A stretch of DNA of 27,500 bases from Eimeria necatrix (GCF_000499385.1 NW_013653542.1:5001-32500); one strand, 5' to 3'. Positions 1 through 8,845 are shown, counted from the stretch's first letter. Numbers and translations are program-made. Notes: generated from the letters alone by a model not told the origin.

Positions 1-455
1 CTTGTGTATGTTTGCTGCAGCTGCTGCAGCAGCAGCAGCAGCAGCAACTGCTGCAGCAGCAGAACCTGACGCTTCGTCTGCGAGGCCTCGAAGCAGCAGT
101 GCAGCGTCTCCTCTACCGCGATCAGACGCAGCTGCAGCAGCAAACAATGAAGGGGCCCCTGGGGGCCCCCCTAGGGGCCCCCCTGGGGGCCCCCGTAGGG
201 GCCCCCTTAGAGGCCCCTAGGGGGGCCCCCAAGGGGGCCCCCAGGGGGTCTCCGCAAGGGGCCCCCCAGGGGGCCCTCCAGGGGGCCCCCCAGGGGGCCC
301 TCCAGGGGGCCCCCCAGGGGGTCCCCCAGGAGGCCCCCCAGGAGGCCCCCCAGGGGGCCCCCCAGGGGGCCCCCCAGGGGGGCCCCCAAGGGGCCCCCCA
401 GGGGCCCTCTGGGGGCCCCTCTTCGATGCCAAGTGACAGCAGAAGGTCAACTGCT
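1..455 (+). CDS. Exon 1 (5' partial) of large repeat-rich protein
   Basis: The frame with codons starting at position 3 is open across this segment. It reads a Gln/Leu-rich stretch, then an ordinary-looking island (LTLRLRGLEAAVQRLLYRDQ, about 66-130), then about 25 Gly/Pro tetrapeptides of the type LGAP, QGAP and QGGP (about 150-420). It ends in SSMPSDSRRSTA just before a good donor, GTGAGG at 456. Splicing 456-630 joins it in phase 0 to the next exon. The segment may begin upstream of the window, or at 21 after the acceptor-like TTTGCTGCAG at 11-20. The first in-frame ATG is at 147, which looks too late to be the true start. The other frames and the minus strand are also open here because of the repeats, so the frame choice rests on the phase match downstream. 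Confidence 0.7.
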
Positions 456-630
456 GTGAGGCATTTGCTGCTGCTTTTGCTGCTTCACTTTTGTGTCTCT
501 GTTTGTGTCTTTTTGTTTTCTTTTTTATCTTTTTGTCTCTTTTTGTTTTTCAATTTGGAGACTCTTTTTGCTTCTTCTCTTTTTCATTTTTGCTGCTGCT
601 GCTTCTGTCTCTGTCCCTTTGCTGCTGCAG
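456..630 (+). other. Intron 1
   Basis: The intron starts GTGAGG and ends TTTGCTGCTGCAG. Most of 480-620 is a pyrimidine-rich tract (repeated TTTTTGTCTC-like stretches) that contrasts sharply with the CAG-rich flanks. Removing 175 bp shifts the frame exactly from that of exon 1 to that of the 4-kb open frame. The first 46 residues of that long open frame, a hydrophobic Phe/Leu-rich stretch from 493, are translated intron and not a signal peptide. Confidence 0.75.
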
Positions 631-781
631 AAGCACATAGCAGGGAGGCAGCGGGCGGGCCTCACAGCAGCAGAAGCAGAAGCAGCAGCAGCAGCAGCTG
701 CTGCAGCAGCAGCAGCAGCAGCAGCAGACCGCAGCTGCGTCTCTTCCCCTGACACGCGGCAGAAGGCTCGGAAGCTGCAAC

Positions 782-824
<43 letters not shown>

Positions 825-905
825 CATATCTGCCTCTGCGCGCGGCGCACGGGCCTTGAGAGGCGCGCGGGCCCGCCACGGCCTAAGCAGCAGCAGCAAC
901 AGCAG

Positions 906-942
<37 letters not shown>

Positions 943-1057
943 AGTTCAGAAAATTTTGGAGATGGAACTTCTGTCTCCTCAGAAGCTTTCGGCTCAAGTG
1001 TCTCTTTTGTCTCTTCCGAATCTTCTTTCGAGTACGCCCGGCGGCGGTGGAAAGAAA

Positions 1058-1112
<55 letters not shown>

Positions 1113-1570
1113 GCAGCAGCAGCAGCACGAGATACAGGATAGGGAGGTGACCCTCAACAACCCCTCGCTGGCCCTGAAGCAGCACGTGCAGCGCATGCGG
1201 CTGCGTGCAGAGCGAGCTGCAGCAGCAGCAGCAGCTGCTGCTGCTGCTGCTGCAGCAGGGGAAGCAGCAGCAGCAGATAAGCCCCCTGCTGAATTCGACC
1301 TGCTGTTTAACCACTGGTCACTTTCAGCTGCAGCACAAAAGGAAGCAGAAATTACGGGCCTTGTGCAGCAGCTAGCTGAGCTGCTGCCGCTGCCCCGCCG
1401 CAGGGGTGCAGCAGCAGCAGCAGCAGCAGCTGCTGCTGCTGCTAAACCGGCCAGGAAGGCTGCTGCTGCTCGCAGCAGCAGCGGCAGCAGCGAGGAGGAC
1501 AGAGAGACAGCAGCAACAAGCAGCAGGGGCAGGGAAACACCGCGCGGCAGCAGCAGCAGCGGCTACAGAC

Positions 1571-1603
<33 letters not shown>

Positions 1604-1765
1604 AGAAAGTCTCCTTTATGGCTGAAGCAGGCCACGAGACCCCAAGAGAACCCCCACAGAGCCACGACGCAGCAGCAGCAGCAGCAGCAGCAGCAGCGGC
1701 GGCCGAAGACGCTGCGTTGAAAGAACGAGCAGCAGCAGCACCGCCAGCGCCATCAGCAGCAGCAG

Positions 1766-1810
<45 letters not shown>

Positions 1811-1934
1811 ACCTCCAGGGTCTTCCTTTCTCTTTTGCTGCTGCTGACAATGATGTGCCTCTGGGCCTTTTGCTGCCAGCCTCCAAGCGGCAGCTGCCAC
1901 AAGAGGAGCCCCCAGCGGGCCTGAGGTTTACAGA

Positions 1935-1985
<51 letters not shown>

Positions 1986-2286
1986 GGGATCGCCCGCAGC
2001 AGCAGCTGCTGCATTTCCCCCATCGGCCCCGTTCCGGGAGCAGCAAATAGAACAAACCCCCTCAACTCCTAGAGGGTCTTATTTGGGGGGCCCCCCTGAG
2101 GGGGCCCCCCTTCGGGGGCCCCTGTTGCAGGGGGGGCCCCCCATGGGGGCCCCCCGCCAAGGGGGGCCCCCTCTGGGGGCCCCTGAGAACTTGAAAGTGA
2201 AACCCCCGGGGGCCCCTCCTCGGGGCGCGTTTCCCCAGAAGTTTCTGTTTCCTCCTGCTGCCAACGCGGGCCGCAGCAGCAAAAGT

Positions 2287-2348
<62 letters not shown>

Positions 2349-2457
2349 TGGCGAAACTGAGGCCGAAATAGACCCGGCGGACGCAGCAGATGATGAGCTT
2401 GGAAGAGGACTTTCTCAAGTGCTGATTCGCACGGAGGAAGATGTATCCAGAAGCCCC

Positions 2458-2510
<53 letters not shown>

Positions 2511-2615
2511 CAGCAGCTTGTGCAGCTGGCTGAGTGACGACGACGAGGAGCTGCCACGCGCTCGCAAGACGCAGGCTCCGGCTGAGCAGCTGCTGCTGCA
2601 GCCGCAGCAGCCGCA

Positions 2616-2675
<60 letters not shown>

Positions 2676-2818
2676 CCTCTTCATGACTGCTGCTGTGCAT
2701 GCAGCATCCCCCCGCAGCGAAAAGCCAAAAGCTGCTGCCAAGAAGAGGCCCCCCCCGGTGCCTCCTTTGAAGGGGGGCAGCAGCGTGCAGTCAAAAGAGG
2801 GGTTTGGGGGGCCCTCAG

Positions 2819-2864
<46 letters not shown>

Positions 2865-2985
2865 AGCAGCAGCAGCAAACGAAAAGGCGGCGGGGTCCCG
2901 CAGAGGCTCGCAGACGTCGCGAGAGCTGTTAGCAGCAACAACGAAGGAGAAGCTTTTGAGCCGGTCCGACTCATTGACTGGAGAC

Positions 2986-3028
<43 letters not shown>

Positions 3029-3063
3029 GGTCTCCTCGCTCCTCGAAAGGAGCCACGCCCCGC

Positions 3064-3101
<38 letters not shown>

Positions 3102-3167
3102 CGCTGCAGTGAGTCCGAGTGCGGGCTCCCCCGCGTCGACGGCGCGGCGGCGGGGGTCCGCTTCTTC

Positions 3168-3218
<51 letters not shown>

Positions 3219-3509
3219 GGGGAAGGAGCAGCAGAAGCCGCGGGGGCCCCGCGCGCGGCAGGTAGTAACAGCAACAAGTGAAGAAGACATCAACTCCGGG
3301 CGGCTGCTGCTGGACCCGAAGCTAATTGAGTCTTTTCGGGTGAAGCAGCAGCAGCAGCAGCAAGCGCTGCAGGACTTGGAGAAGCTTTACGAGCTGCTGA
3401 AGGAAGACGCAGCAGCAGAGGGAGCAGCAGCAGCAGCAGCAGCAGACGGCGCAGCAGCAGCAGCAAACGCCGGCAAGAAAGACGACGACAAGCACCACAG
3501 CCACAAAAG

Positions 3510-3559
<50 letters not shown>

Positions 3560-4011
3560 GGAGGCAGCGGGAGCTGGAGTGGGCGTCGCCGCTGGACAGC
3601 GTGCTGCAGCAGCTGCGGCAGCTGCAGCAGCAGCCCGCAGCGCAGCAGCAGCGGGGAGTTGCAGCAGCACTTGGAGATGTCTTGGAAACCCTAAAAGGGA
3701 CTTTAGAAATGCTGGAAGCAGCAGACAAAGACAGGAGAGAAGAAGCAGCAGCGCAGCGGCTGCTGCTGCAGCAAGCAGCAGCAGAAAGGCGAGAAGCAAT
3801 AGCAGCAGCACTGCAGCAAGTCGAGGCCCTCGCCTGCAAGGGGCAGCAAGCAGCAGCAGCAAAAGAGACACAACAGAATAAAGAAATCAAAGAACTGCAT
3901 GCGCAGCTGCAGCAACTCAGCAAACAAAAAGACCTTCTCCGCAAACAAATCGAGCTGCTGCAGCAGTTCTGCAGCAGCGACCAGTGCGTGCTGCTGCAGC
4001 AGCCCCCCACT

Positions 4012-4044
<33 letters not shown>

Positions 4045-4713
4045 GGAAAGCAGGCGGGCGAGGCGTCTCCCCAAGCGGGGGGCCCCTCAGGGGGGACTTC
4101 TCCGTCTCGGGGGGCCCCCCAAGAAGAGGGGCCCCCGGGGGCCTCCCTCACAGGGGGGGCCCCCAAGGGGGGCCCCCCTGGGGGGCCCCCCCCAGTGGGT
4201 AGTCCCCCCCCAAAGGGGGCCCCCTCCCCAGGGAGGGGGCCCCCAGGGGGGCCCCCCCCAGCGGGGGGCCCCCAAGGCGCGGGGGGCCCCCAACGGGCTG
4301 GGGGCCCCCAGGGGGGCCCCCAGGGGGGCCCCCAGGGGGGCCCCCAGGGGGGCCCCCAGGGGGGCCCCCAGGGGGGCCCCCGGGGGGGCCCCCATGGGGG
4401 CCCCGGGAGTCTGGAAGAACTTTTAAAAGTGGTGAAGGGATTATCTGTGTTGGAAAAAAAAGAAAGAGAAAAGTTTTTGTTGGAAACGAAAGCAGCAGTT
4501 GAAGAAATAGGAGAAAAAGAAAAAGAAAGAAAGAAATTAAAAGAAACAATTGAAAAGACTTTGGAAGTGGCAATGAGGACTTGGGAAAAAAGAAATGAAA
4601 ACAGAAAAAGAAATGAAAGTGAAAAAAGAAATGAAAATAAAAAAAGAAATGAAATTCAAAAAGTCCCAAAAGCCAGCCAAAGGACTCAAGACACTCCAAA
4701 GACACTCCAAAAG
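631..4713 (+). CDS. Exon 2: large Ala/Gln/Ser-run and coiled-coil exon
   Basis: This is 1361 codons with no stop. The dominant feature is homopolymer runs: Gln at about 783-822, 1060-1110, 2617-2673, 3169-3217 and 3511-3558; Ala at about 1669-1700, 1939-1983, 2287-2342 and 2821-2862; Ser at about 2460-2517. Between the runs lie plausible ordered islands: EFDLLFNHWSLSAAAQKEAE (about 1291-1350), an acidic island with EIDPADAADDELGRGLSQVL (about 2365-2424), the proline motif KKRPPPVPPLK (about 2740-2772), and a long Leu/Glu/Gln coiled coil at 3556-4009 that includes LDSVLQQLRQLQQQ and IKELHAQLQQLSKQKDLLRK. A Gly/Pro block (4075-4405, mostly QGGP) follows, then a Lys/Glu-rich helix (LEELLKVVKGLSVLEKKERE). 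From about 4410 the base use swings from GC-rich to A-rich. I recognise no family; a scaffold or structural role is only a guess from the coiled coils. The open frame runs to TAA at 4720-4722; I end the exon at AAG|GTGGTT because this keeps phase 0 with the next exon. Confidence 0.85.
2086..2235 (+). repeat. Gly/Pro tetrapeptide repeat block in exon 2
   Basis: Alternating G-runs and C-runs (GGGGGGCCCCCC with 2-4 bp between) encode GGPP, EGAP, RGP and MGAP-type units. Each core is self-complementary, so transcript and DNA could form strong hairpins. The same design recurs in exon 1, at 4075-4405, in exon 4 and in exon 8. Confidence 0.85.
4075..4405 (+). repeat. 12-bp GC-palindromic repeat encoding QGGP units
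   Basis: The most regular part (about 4306-4380) repeats the 12-mer CAGGGGGGCCCC seven or so times, read as Gln-Gly-Gly-Pro. The flanks are degenerate units (SGGT, KGGP, GGPP, RAGGP). All spacers keep the frame. The block separates the Gln-rich coiled coil from the Lys/Glu-rich helix. Confidence 0.85.
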
Positions 4714-5229
4714 GTGGTTTAAATAAATTATTTATTTCAAATAAATTTTTAATTTAAAATAAATTGTTATTTTAAATTTAATAATAAATAAATTATTATT
4801 TTAAATTTAATAATTAATTGAAAATAAATAGTCAAATATGCATAATTTATCTGAAATAATTAATTATTTTAAATTAAATGACTAATTAAAAATAAATAGT
4901 TAAATACAAATAATTAATTCAAAATAAATAATTAATTTAAAACCAATAAATGAATGCGAATAAATGAATGCAAATATAAAGAAATAAAAAAAGAATAAAA
5001 AACAAATAATTAAATAAAACTAAAATAAATAAAAATGAAAAAATTAAGAGAGAAGCGTATCTCTTTTTCTCGCTAATTGCATTTTACTTTTTGTGTTTAT
5101 TTCATTTATTTTATTTAATTCATTTAATGTATTTAATTATTTTATTTTATTTTATTTTATTTTATTTTATTTTATTTTATTTTATTTTATTTTATTTTAT
5201 TTTATTTTATTTTTATTTTGTCTCTTCAG
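4714..5229 (+). other. Intron 2, AT-rich, ending in a TTTTA tract
   Basis: The sequence changes at once from coding to AAATAAATTATTTATTT-like DNA without GC patches. It ends with a long TTTTA pentanucleotide tract (about 5140-5217) and a textbook acceptor, TTTTGTCTCTTCAG at 5216-5229. The acceptor is convincing. The donor GTGGTTTAA is weak and was chosen for phase, so the 5' end is the uncertain part. Confidence 0.6.
5140..5217 (+). repeat. (TTTTA)n microsatellite
   Basis: About 15 near-perfect copies of ATTTT occupy the 3' end of intron 2, directly before the acceptor, and act as an extended pyrimidine tract. Confidence 0.9.
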
Positions 5230-5502
5230 GCAGCAGAAGCAGTTGATGAAACAGCAGCAGCAATTCTTTGCTGCTCCTTTTCTTCAGTGGCGGGGGCCCT
5301 TGAGCGGTTTTCAAGTGCTGCTGCTGCTGCTGCTGCGCTGCAGCAGCAGCTGCAGCAGCAGCAGCAGCAGCTGCAGCAGCAGCTGCAGCAGCAGCTGCAG
5401 CAGCAGCAAGACAGAACAGAAATCAACACCAGGGATCAACAAAAGACACTCGAGGAGGCAACCAAACTCAAACTCAAAGAAGCAAGAAAAGCCGTGCGCC
5501 TG
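5230..5502 (+). CDS. Exon 3: Ala/Gln-rich with charged helix
   Basis: After the acceptor at 5228-5229 the frame reads AAEAVDETAAAILCCSFSSV, then an Ala run, a QQQL-type repeat (about 5338-5408), and a charged helical end that includes DQQKTLEEATKLKLKEARKA. The helical end supports this frame over the other two, which give poly-Cys/Ser or poly-Leu. The open frame meets TAG at 5506-5508, inside the first telomere-like heptamer. I end the exon at CTG|GTTTAG (5502/5503) because this keeps phase 0 with exon 4. The TAG could instead be a real stop, which would end the gene here. Confidence 0.6.
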
Positions 5503-6147
5503 GTTTAGGGTTTAGGGTTTAGGGTTTAGGGTTTAGGGTTTAGGGTTTAGGGTTTAGGGTTTAGGGTTTGTATTTAGGGTTTAGGGTTTAGGGTTTAGGG
5601 TTTAGGGTTTAGGGTTTAGGGTTTAGGGTTTAGGGTTTTAGGGTTTAGGGTTTAGGGTTTAGGGTTTAGGGTTTAGGGTTTAGGGTTTAGGGTTTAGGGT
5701 TTAGGGCAGTGGTCAGCTTAGGGTTTAGGGTTTAGGGTTTAGGGTTTAGGGTTTAGGGTTTAGGGTTTAGGGTTTGCGGTTTAGGGTTTAGGGTTTAGGG
5801 TTTAGGGTTTAGGGTTTAGGGTTTAGGGTTTAGGGTTTAGGGTTTTGTTTTAGGGTTTAGGGTTTAGGGTTTAGGGTTTAGGGTTTAGGGTTTAGGGTTT
5901 AGGGTTTAGGGTTTAGGATTTAGGGTTTAGGGTTTAGGGTTTAGGGTTTAGGGTTTAGGGTTTAGGGTTTAGGGTTTAGGGTTTAGGAAGGGTTTAGGGT
6001 TTAGGGTTTAGGGTTTAGGGTTTAGGGTTTAGGGTTTAGGGTTTAGGGTTTAGGGTTTCCACATTTGAAGGGGCACATTAATGACAAGCCTCTTTGCTTG
6101 ACCCTCGCTGATCCGCTGTTTCCTCGCTGCTGCTGCGGCTGCTGCTG

Positions 6148-6190
<43 letters not shown>

Positions 6191-6192
6191 AG
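5503..6192 (+). other. Intron 3, mostly telomere-like repeats
   Basis: This lies between two coding-looking segments in the same frame. About 80% is telomere-like heptamer, followed by 134 bp that ends in a CTG tract and the acceptor CTGCTGCAG at 6184-6192. The proposed donor GTTTAG is the heptamer itself and is a poor match to GTRAGT. Transcript evidence would be needed to exclude two separate genes flanking the array. Confidence 0.45.
5504..6058 (+). repeat. Internal telomere-like array (TTTAGGG)n
   Basis: Roughly 75 copies of TTTAGGG run in one orientation, with a few interruptions: GTATTTAGGG near 5569, a 15-bp insertion around 5706-5719 (GCAGTGGTCAGCTT), TTTGCGG near 5773, GTTTTGTTTTAGGG near 5843, GGATTTAGGG near 5918 and GGAAGGG near 5988. 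This heptamer is the telomere repeat of Eimeria and of many plants, and internal copies are known in Eimeria. Both sides are coding-like and the array is interrupted, so it is an interstitial tract and not a chromosome end. Confidence 0.95.
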
Positions 6193-6644
6193 TGCGAAGA
6201 AGCTGCTGCTCACCTGGAGTCGGAGATTGGGGAAATGGGGGCCCTCAGCGAAAGCTCGACAGCTCCGAGCAGCTTGAGGGGCCCCCTGGGGGCCCCCCTG
6301 GGGGCCCCCCTGGGGGCCCCCCTGGGGCCCTCTTTGAGGGGCCCCTCTTACTACGGGGGGCCCCCCACTTTGCCCGAAATCAGAGACTGTCTGCTGTCCC
6401 CTTTAGCAGCAAAAAGACAAGAGGGTTTGCTGCTGCTGAAGAAATGCCTGGCCCTCAGCAGCAGCCAGCAGCAGCAGCAGCAGCAGCAGCAAAGTCCCAG
6501 AGCAGCAGCAGCAAGAAGGGCCAAGGCCCATCTCCTCTTCCACAGGCTCCAGCTTCTTGTACAGGCCCAAGCTGGGGGGGGCCCCCCTGGAGGGACGAGG
6601 CGAGGGGATGGGAGGGACACATACTCCAAAGGTCAGGAACTAGG
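6193..6644 (+). CDS. Exon 4: helical exon with Gly/Pro block
   Basis: The exon reads CEEAAAHLESEIGEMGALSE, then an LGAP block (about 6280-6335), then a good helical island, LPEIRDCLLSPLAAKRQEGL, continuing LLLKKCLALSSSQ (6370-6468). A Gln run and RAKAHLLFHRLQLLVQAQA (about 6517-6575) follow, then GGPPGGTRRGDGRDTYSKGQ. The helical parts resemble natural protein far more than the other frames do. The acceptor is CTGCTGCAG at 6192. The 3' end is unsure: candidates are GTACAG at 6559, GTCAGG at 6632, or GTTTAG at 6645, where the next telomere-like tract starts. I chose 6644 to match the preferred frame of exon 5. The family is unknown. Confidence 0.6.
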
Positions 6645-6690
6645 GTTTAGGGTTTAGGGTTTAGGGTTTAGGGTTTAGTGTTTAGGGTTT
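6642..6690 (+). repeat. Short telomere-like tract
   Basis: About six TTTAGGG units, the last two degenerate (TTTAGTG, TTTGATG). It starts right at the end of exon 4. Confidence 0.9.
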
Positions 6691-6811
6691 GATGTTTAGG
6701 ATGTATTTGCATGAACAGTTGTTTATATTAGATAAGACTTTTTTGGGGAAAATATATAAAGATATAAATTTGTAGAAACATGCCTTTGCCTCTGGATCCA
6801 TTGTTTCTTGC

Positions 6812-6880
6812 CTAGGGTTTAGGGTTTAGGGTTTAGGGTTTAGGGTTTAGGGTTTAGGGTTTAGGGTTTAGGGTTTAGGG
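6812..6880 (+). repeat. Second short telomere-like tract
   Basis: About ten uninterrupted TTTAGGG units in the same orientation as the main array. They are separated from the previous tract by about 120 bp of unrelated AT-rich sequence. Confidence 0.95.
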
Positions 6881-6951
6881 CAAATGCTGTTGAGCTGCAG
6901 CAGGGAAACAAAGAGACAAAAGCTGCAGCAAAAGAGGCTCGGGACCGCCAG

Positions 6952-6963
6952 GTGTACGTACAC
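6952..6963 (+). repeat. Palindrome GTGTACGTACAC inside intron 4
   Basis: A perfect 12-bp inverted repeat in the context CAGGTGTACGTACACCCG. It is the only copy of this family I found inside the transcribed half; the rest lie beyond 13.26 kb. Confidence 0.9.
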
Positions 6964-7129
6964 CCGAACGGGGGGCCCTCGCCTTACGAAATTCGTTTGT
7001 TAGGTAATTACAAATTAAAAATCCAAAAAAATAAAAACAATTTAAATCTTATTTTGTTTTTAAATTCCCAAAAAAGATTTAATTAAATAATCCAAAAGAA
7101 GACATTAAAAACCTCTTTTTATTTTTCAG

Positions 7130-7270
7130 GCAGCAGCGTCGTTGCCCAAGCAGCAGCAGCACCTGCAGGGGGCCCCCGGACGTGAGAGAAGCGTCTCAAG
7201 AGCCAGCGGAGACTCCTTTTTGTATGGAGACTTTGAAGAAGGAAGTAGAAGAAGACTTCCGACAGCTTTG
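7130..7270 (+). CDS. Exon 5: short acidic exon
   Basis: The segment lies between a good acceptor (TTTTTCAG, 7129) and the donor TTTG|GTGAAAG (7271). Two frames are open. The preferred one has codons at 7131, 7134 and so on; it ends REASQEPAETPFC then METLKKEVEEDFRQL, an acidic amphipathic helix, and needs an incoming phase of 2 (or the tandem acceptor at 7133). The other starts at 7130 (AASLPKQQQHLQGAPGRER, then SGDSFLYGDFEEGSRRRLPT) and could continue to the stronger donor GTGAGA at 7308. I recognise no family. Confidence 0.5.
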
Positions 7271-8097
7271 GTGAAAGATTTATTATCTTTTGAAATGAAA
7301 GAAGCCAGTGAGAAGTGGGACTTTTTAAAATCTTTTTTTGGAGTTTTTAAAAAGCTTTTTTTGGTTTTTTTTTATTTAAAAAATCTTTTTTTTGGCTTTT
7401 TTGACTCTCTTTGAGAATGCCTATTTGTCTCTTTTTGGCATTTTAATTTAATTTATTTTTTTAGTTTGTCTTTTTGTTTATCTCTTTTTGTCTTTCTTCC
7501 TTTCTTTGTTTTTTCTCTCATCTTTTTATCTTATTTTGTTTTTCTTTTTTTTTCTTTTTTTGTTTTTTATTTGCTTCTTTTTGTGTCCTTCAATCTCTTT
7601 TTACTTTGCTTTCTTTCAGTCCCTTTTTTTCTTTTTTTGTTTTTTCTTTTTTAATATTTTAATTTCATTTTTATTTCCTTTTTGCTGCTGTCCTTTGCGG
7701 TTTCTGTCATTTGCTGCTGTTGCTGCTGCTTTGTGCCTCTTTGCTGCTGCATTTTGCTGCTGCTTTGTGTCTCTTTGCTGCTGCATGTTGCTGCTGCTTT
7801 GTGTCTGTTTGCTGCTGCATTTTGCTGCTGCTTGGTGTCTCTTTGCTGCCACATGTTGCTGCTGCTTTGTGTCTGTTTGCTGCTGCATTTTGCTGCTGCT
7901 TTGTGCCTCTTTGCTGCTGCATTTTGCTGCTGCTTTGTGCCTCTTTGCTGCTGCATTTTGCTGCTGCTTTGTGTCTCTTTGCTGCTGCATTTTGCTGCTG
8001 CTTTGTGCCTCTTTGCTGCTGCATTTTGCTGCTGCTTTGTGCCTCTTTGCTGCTGCATTTTGCAATTTGCTGCTGCTCTTGTTTGCTTTTGCTGCAG
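7271..8097 (+). other. Intron 5: T-rich tract plus AG-free minisatellite
   Basis: 7321-7680 is a dense T-rich tract. 7681-8095 is a CTG- and pyrimidine-rich tract built mainly of a 34-bp repeat. I see no AG between the CAG ending at 7619 and the CAG ending at 8097, about 475 nt. That is the signature of an AG exclusion zone before a 3' splice site and favours 8097 as the acceptor. A second acceptor, CTCTTCTGCAG ending at 8167, is also attractive. Confidence 0.5.
7741..8046 (+). repeat. 34-bp minisatellite, nine copies
   Basis: Nine consecutive 34-bp units start at 7741, 7775, 7809, 7843, 7877, 7911, 7945, 7979 and 8013. Each begins TTGCTGCTGCATTTT or a close variant and ends TTTGTGCCTCT or TTTGTGTCTCT. 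Partial units flank at 7711-7740 and 8047-8061. Differences between copies are single-base changes. 34 is not a multiple of 3, so the long open frames across it in several frames are not evidence of coding. Confidence 0.9.
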
Positions 8098-8240
8098 TGC
8101 TGCTGCTGGGGGGGCCCCCCAAGAAAAGGGTACTGGGGGCCCCCACCCGGCTTTGTCTCTTCTGCAGCCTCCAGAAAGGTTTTATAAAGGCCACAGAACT
8201 CCAGGAGTTTGGTTTCAATATGCGGACAAACACAAACAAG
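8098..8240 (+). CDS. Exon 6: short exon open in two frames
   Basis: The exon ends at AACAAG|GTGCTG. Frame A (codons at 8099, 8102 and so on) reads AAAGGAPQEKGTGGP and then PPERFYKGHRTPGVW and FQYADKHKQ. Frame B (codons at 8100, 8103 and so on) reads LLLGGPPKKRVLGAP and then LQKGFIKATELQEFGFNMR. Both carry the Gly/Pro motif typical of this gene's exons. With the preferred frame of exon 5 and the acceptor at 8097, phase gives frame A; with the acceptor at 8167 it gives frame B. The sequence alone does not settle this. Confidence 0.5.
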
Positions 8241-8241
8241 G

Positions 8242-8300
<59 letters not shown>

Positions 8301-8410
8301 ATGGTGGTGGTGGTGGTGGTGTGGGTGCTGCTGCTGCTGCTGATGCTGGTGGTGGTGGTGCTGCTGCTGCTGCTACTGTTGCTGATGCGGGTGGCTTGTT
8401 GCTATTGTTC

Positions 8411-8455
<45 letters not shown>

Positions 8456-8586
8456 AGTTGTTGCTGCGGTTCTTCCAGGTGTTGCAGGTGTCTTGCTGAT
8501 GCTGCTGCTGCTGCTGCTGCTGCTTCTGCTGCTTGGCTTGTTTTCATTTCGTGCTGCTTTTTTGTTTTTGGTGCTTTTGCTGCTGT

Positions 8587-8618
<32 letters not shown>

Positions 8619-8768
8619 CTGTGTCGCCTTCTGCGCTTATCTGCTGGCGGTGGGTGCATGCATGCATGCATGCATGCATGCACGCATGCATGCATGCATG
8701 CATGCATGTAGTGCATTAAAATGGTTAATTTGAACAATTAAATGAATAATTAAATATTTTATTTTCAG
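8241..8768 (+). other. Intron 6 with CTG, GTG and TGCA repeats
   Basis: The donor is AAG|GTGCTG. A CTG tract follows (8242-8300), then a GTG/GCTG mosaic (8301-8400), another CTG tract (8413-8453), more CTG (8580-8622), a TGCA tract (8655-8708), then AT-rich DNA ending in the good acceptor TATTTTATTTTCAG at 8768. Long poly-Leu and poly-Ala open frames here are intronic by this reading. Confidence 0.55.
8655..8708 (+). repeat. (TGCA)n tract
   Basis: Thirteen or so units of TGCA with one change (CACG at 8681-8684). The unit is self-complementary, so the tract could fold into a hairpin or cruciform. TGCATGCA is also a known ApiAP2 binding motif in apicomplexans; whether it works as one here is not shown. 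Confidence 0.9.
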
Positions 8769-8845
8769 GATTTGAAAGAGGAGCTGAAGGAGCTCAAAAG
8801 GGAATTAGTTTTCTTTTTGCCCCTGAGGCCAACACAAGAGGTGCG
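8769..8845 (+). CDS. Exon 7, or terminal exon ending at TGA 8847-8849
   Basis: Continuing frame A from exon 6 gives G-FERGAEGAQKGISFLFAPE-ANTRGA, ending in phase 0 at the perfect donor GCG|GTGAGT (8846), with many G-first codons. Continuing frame B gives DLKEELKELKRELVFF-LPLRPTQEVR and then the TGA at 8847-8849; its Leu spacing of 4, 3, 4 is a good amphipathic helix. Only one of these can be the main product unless the donor is used alternatively, because the TGA lies inside the donor. I favour frame A slightly because of the donor and the phase match with the exon at 9803. Confidence 0.5.

Larger units (their letters stand above)
6645..7129 (+). other. Intron 4 with two telomere-like tracts and one palindrome
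   Basis: It contains heptamer tracts at 6642-6690 and 6812-6880, a copy of GTGTACGTACAC at 6952-6963, and an AT-rich 3' end with the good acceptor TTTTTATTTTTCAG (7116-7129). A tandem acceptor four bases on (GCAG, ending at 7133) could be used instead and would change the phase. Confidence 0.45.

Noticed and set aside
493..630. Hydrophobic N-terminus resembling a signal peptide or membrane segment
   Set aside because: The Phe/Leu-rich residues are translated pyrimidine-rich intron 1. The phase match of 455 to 631 explains the frame without them.
2062..4166. Minus-strand open frames of 190-290 residues inside exon 2
   Set aside because: They are shadows of CAG and GGGGCCCC repeats (poly-Cys, poly-Leu, Gly/Pro), without ordinary protein islands or splice logic of their own.
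5504..6058. Chromosome end (true telomere)
   Set aside because: The array is interrupted, flanked on both sides by coding-like DNA in the same frame, and followed by more than 21 kb of sequence.
7488..8719. Overlapping open frames of 160-345 residues rich in Cys, Leu and Ala
   Set aside because: They come from CTG tracts and a 34-bp repeat whose length is not a multiple of three, so all frames stay open. AG exclusion and splice signals mark most of this as intron. Only short exons at 8098-8240 and 8769-8845 are kept.
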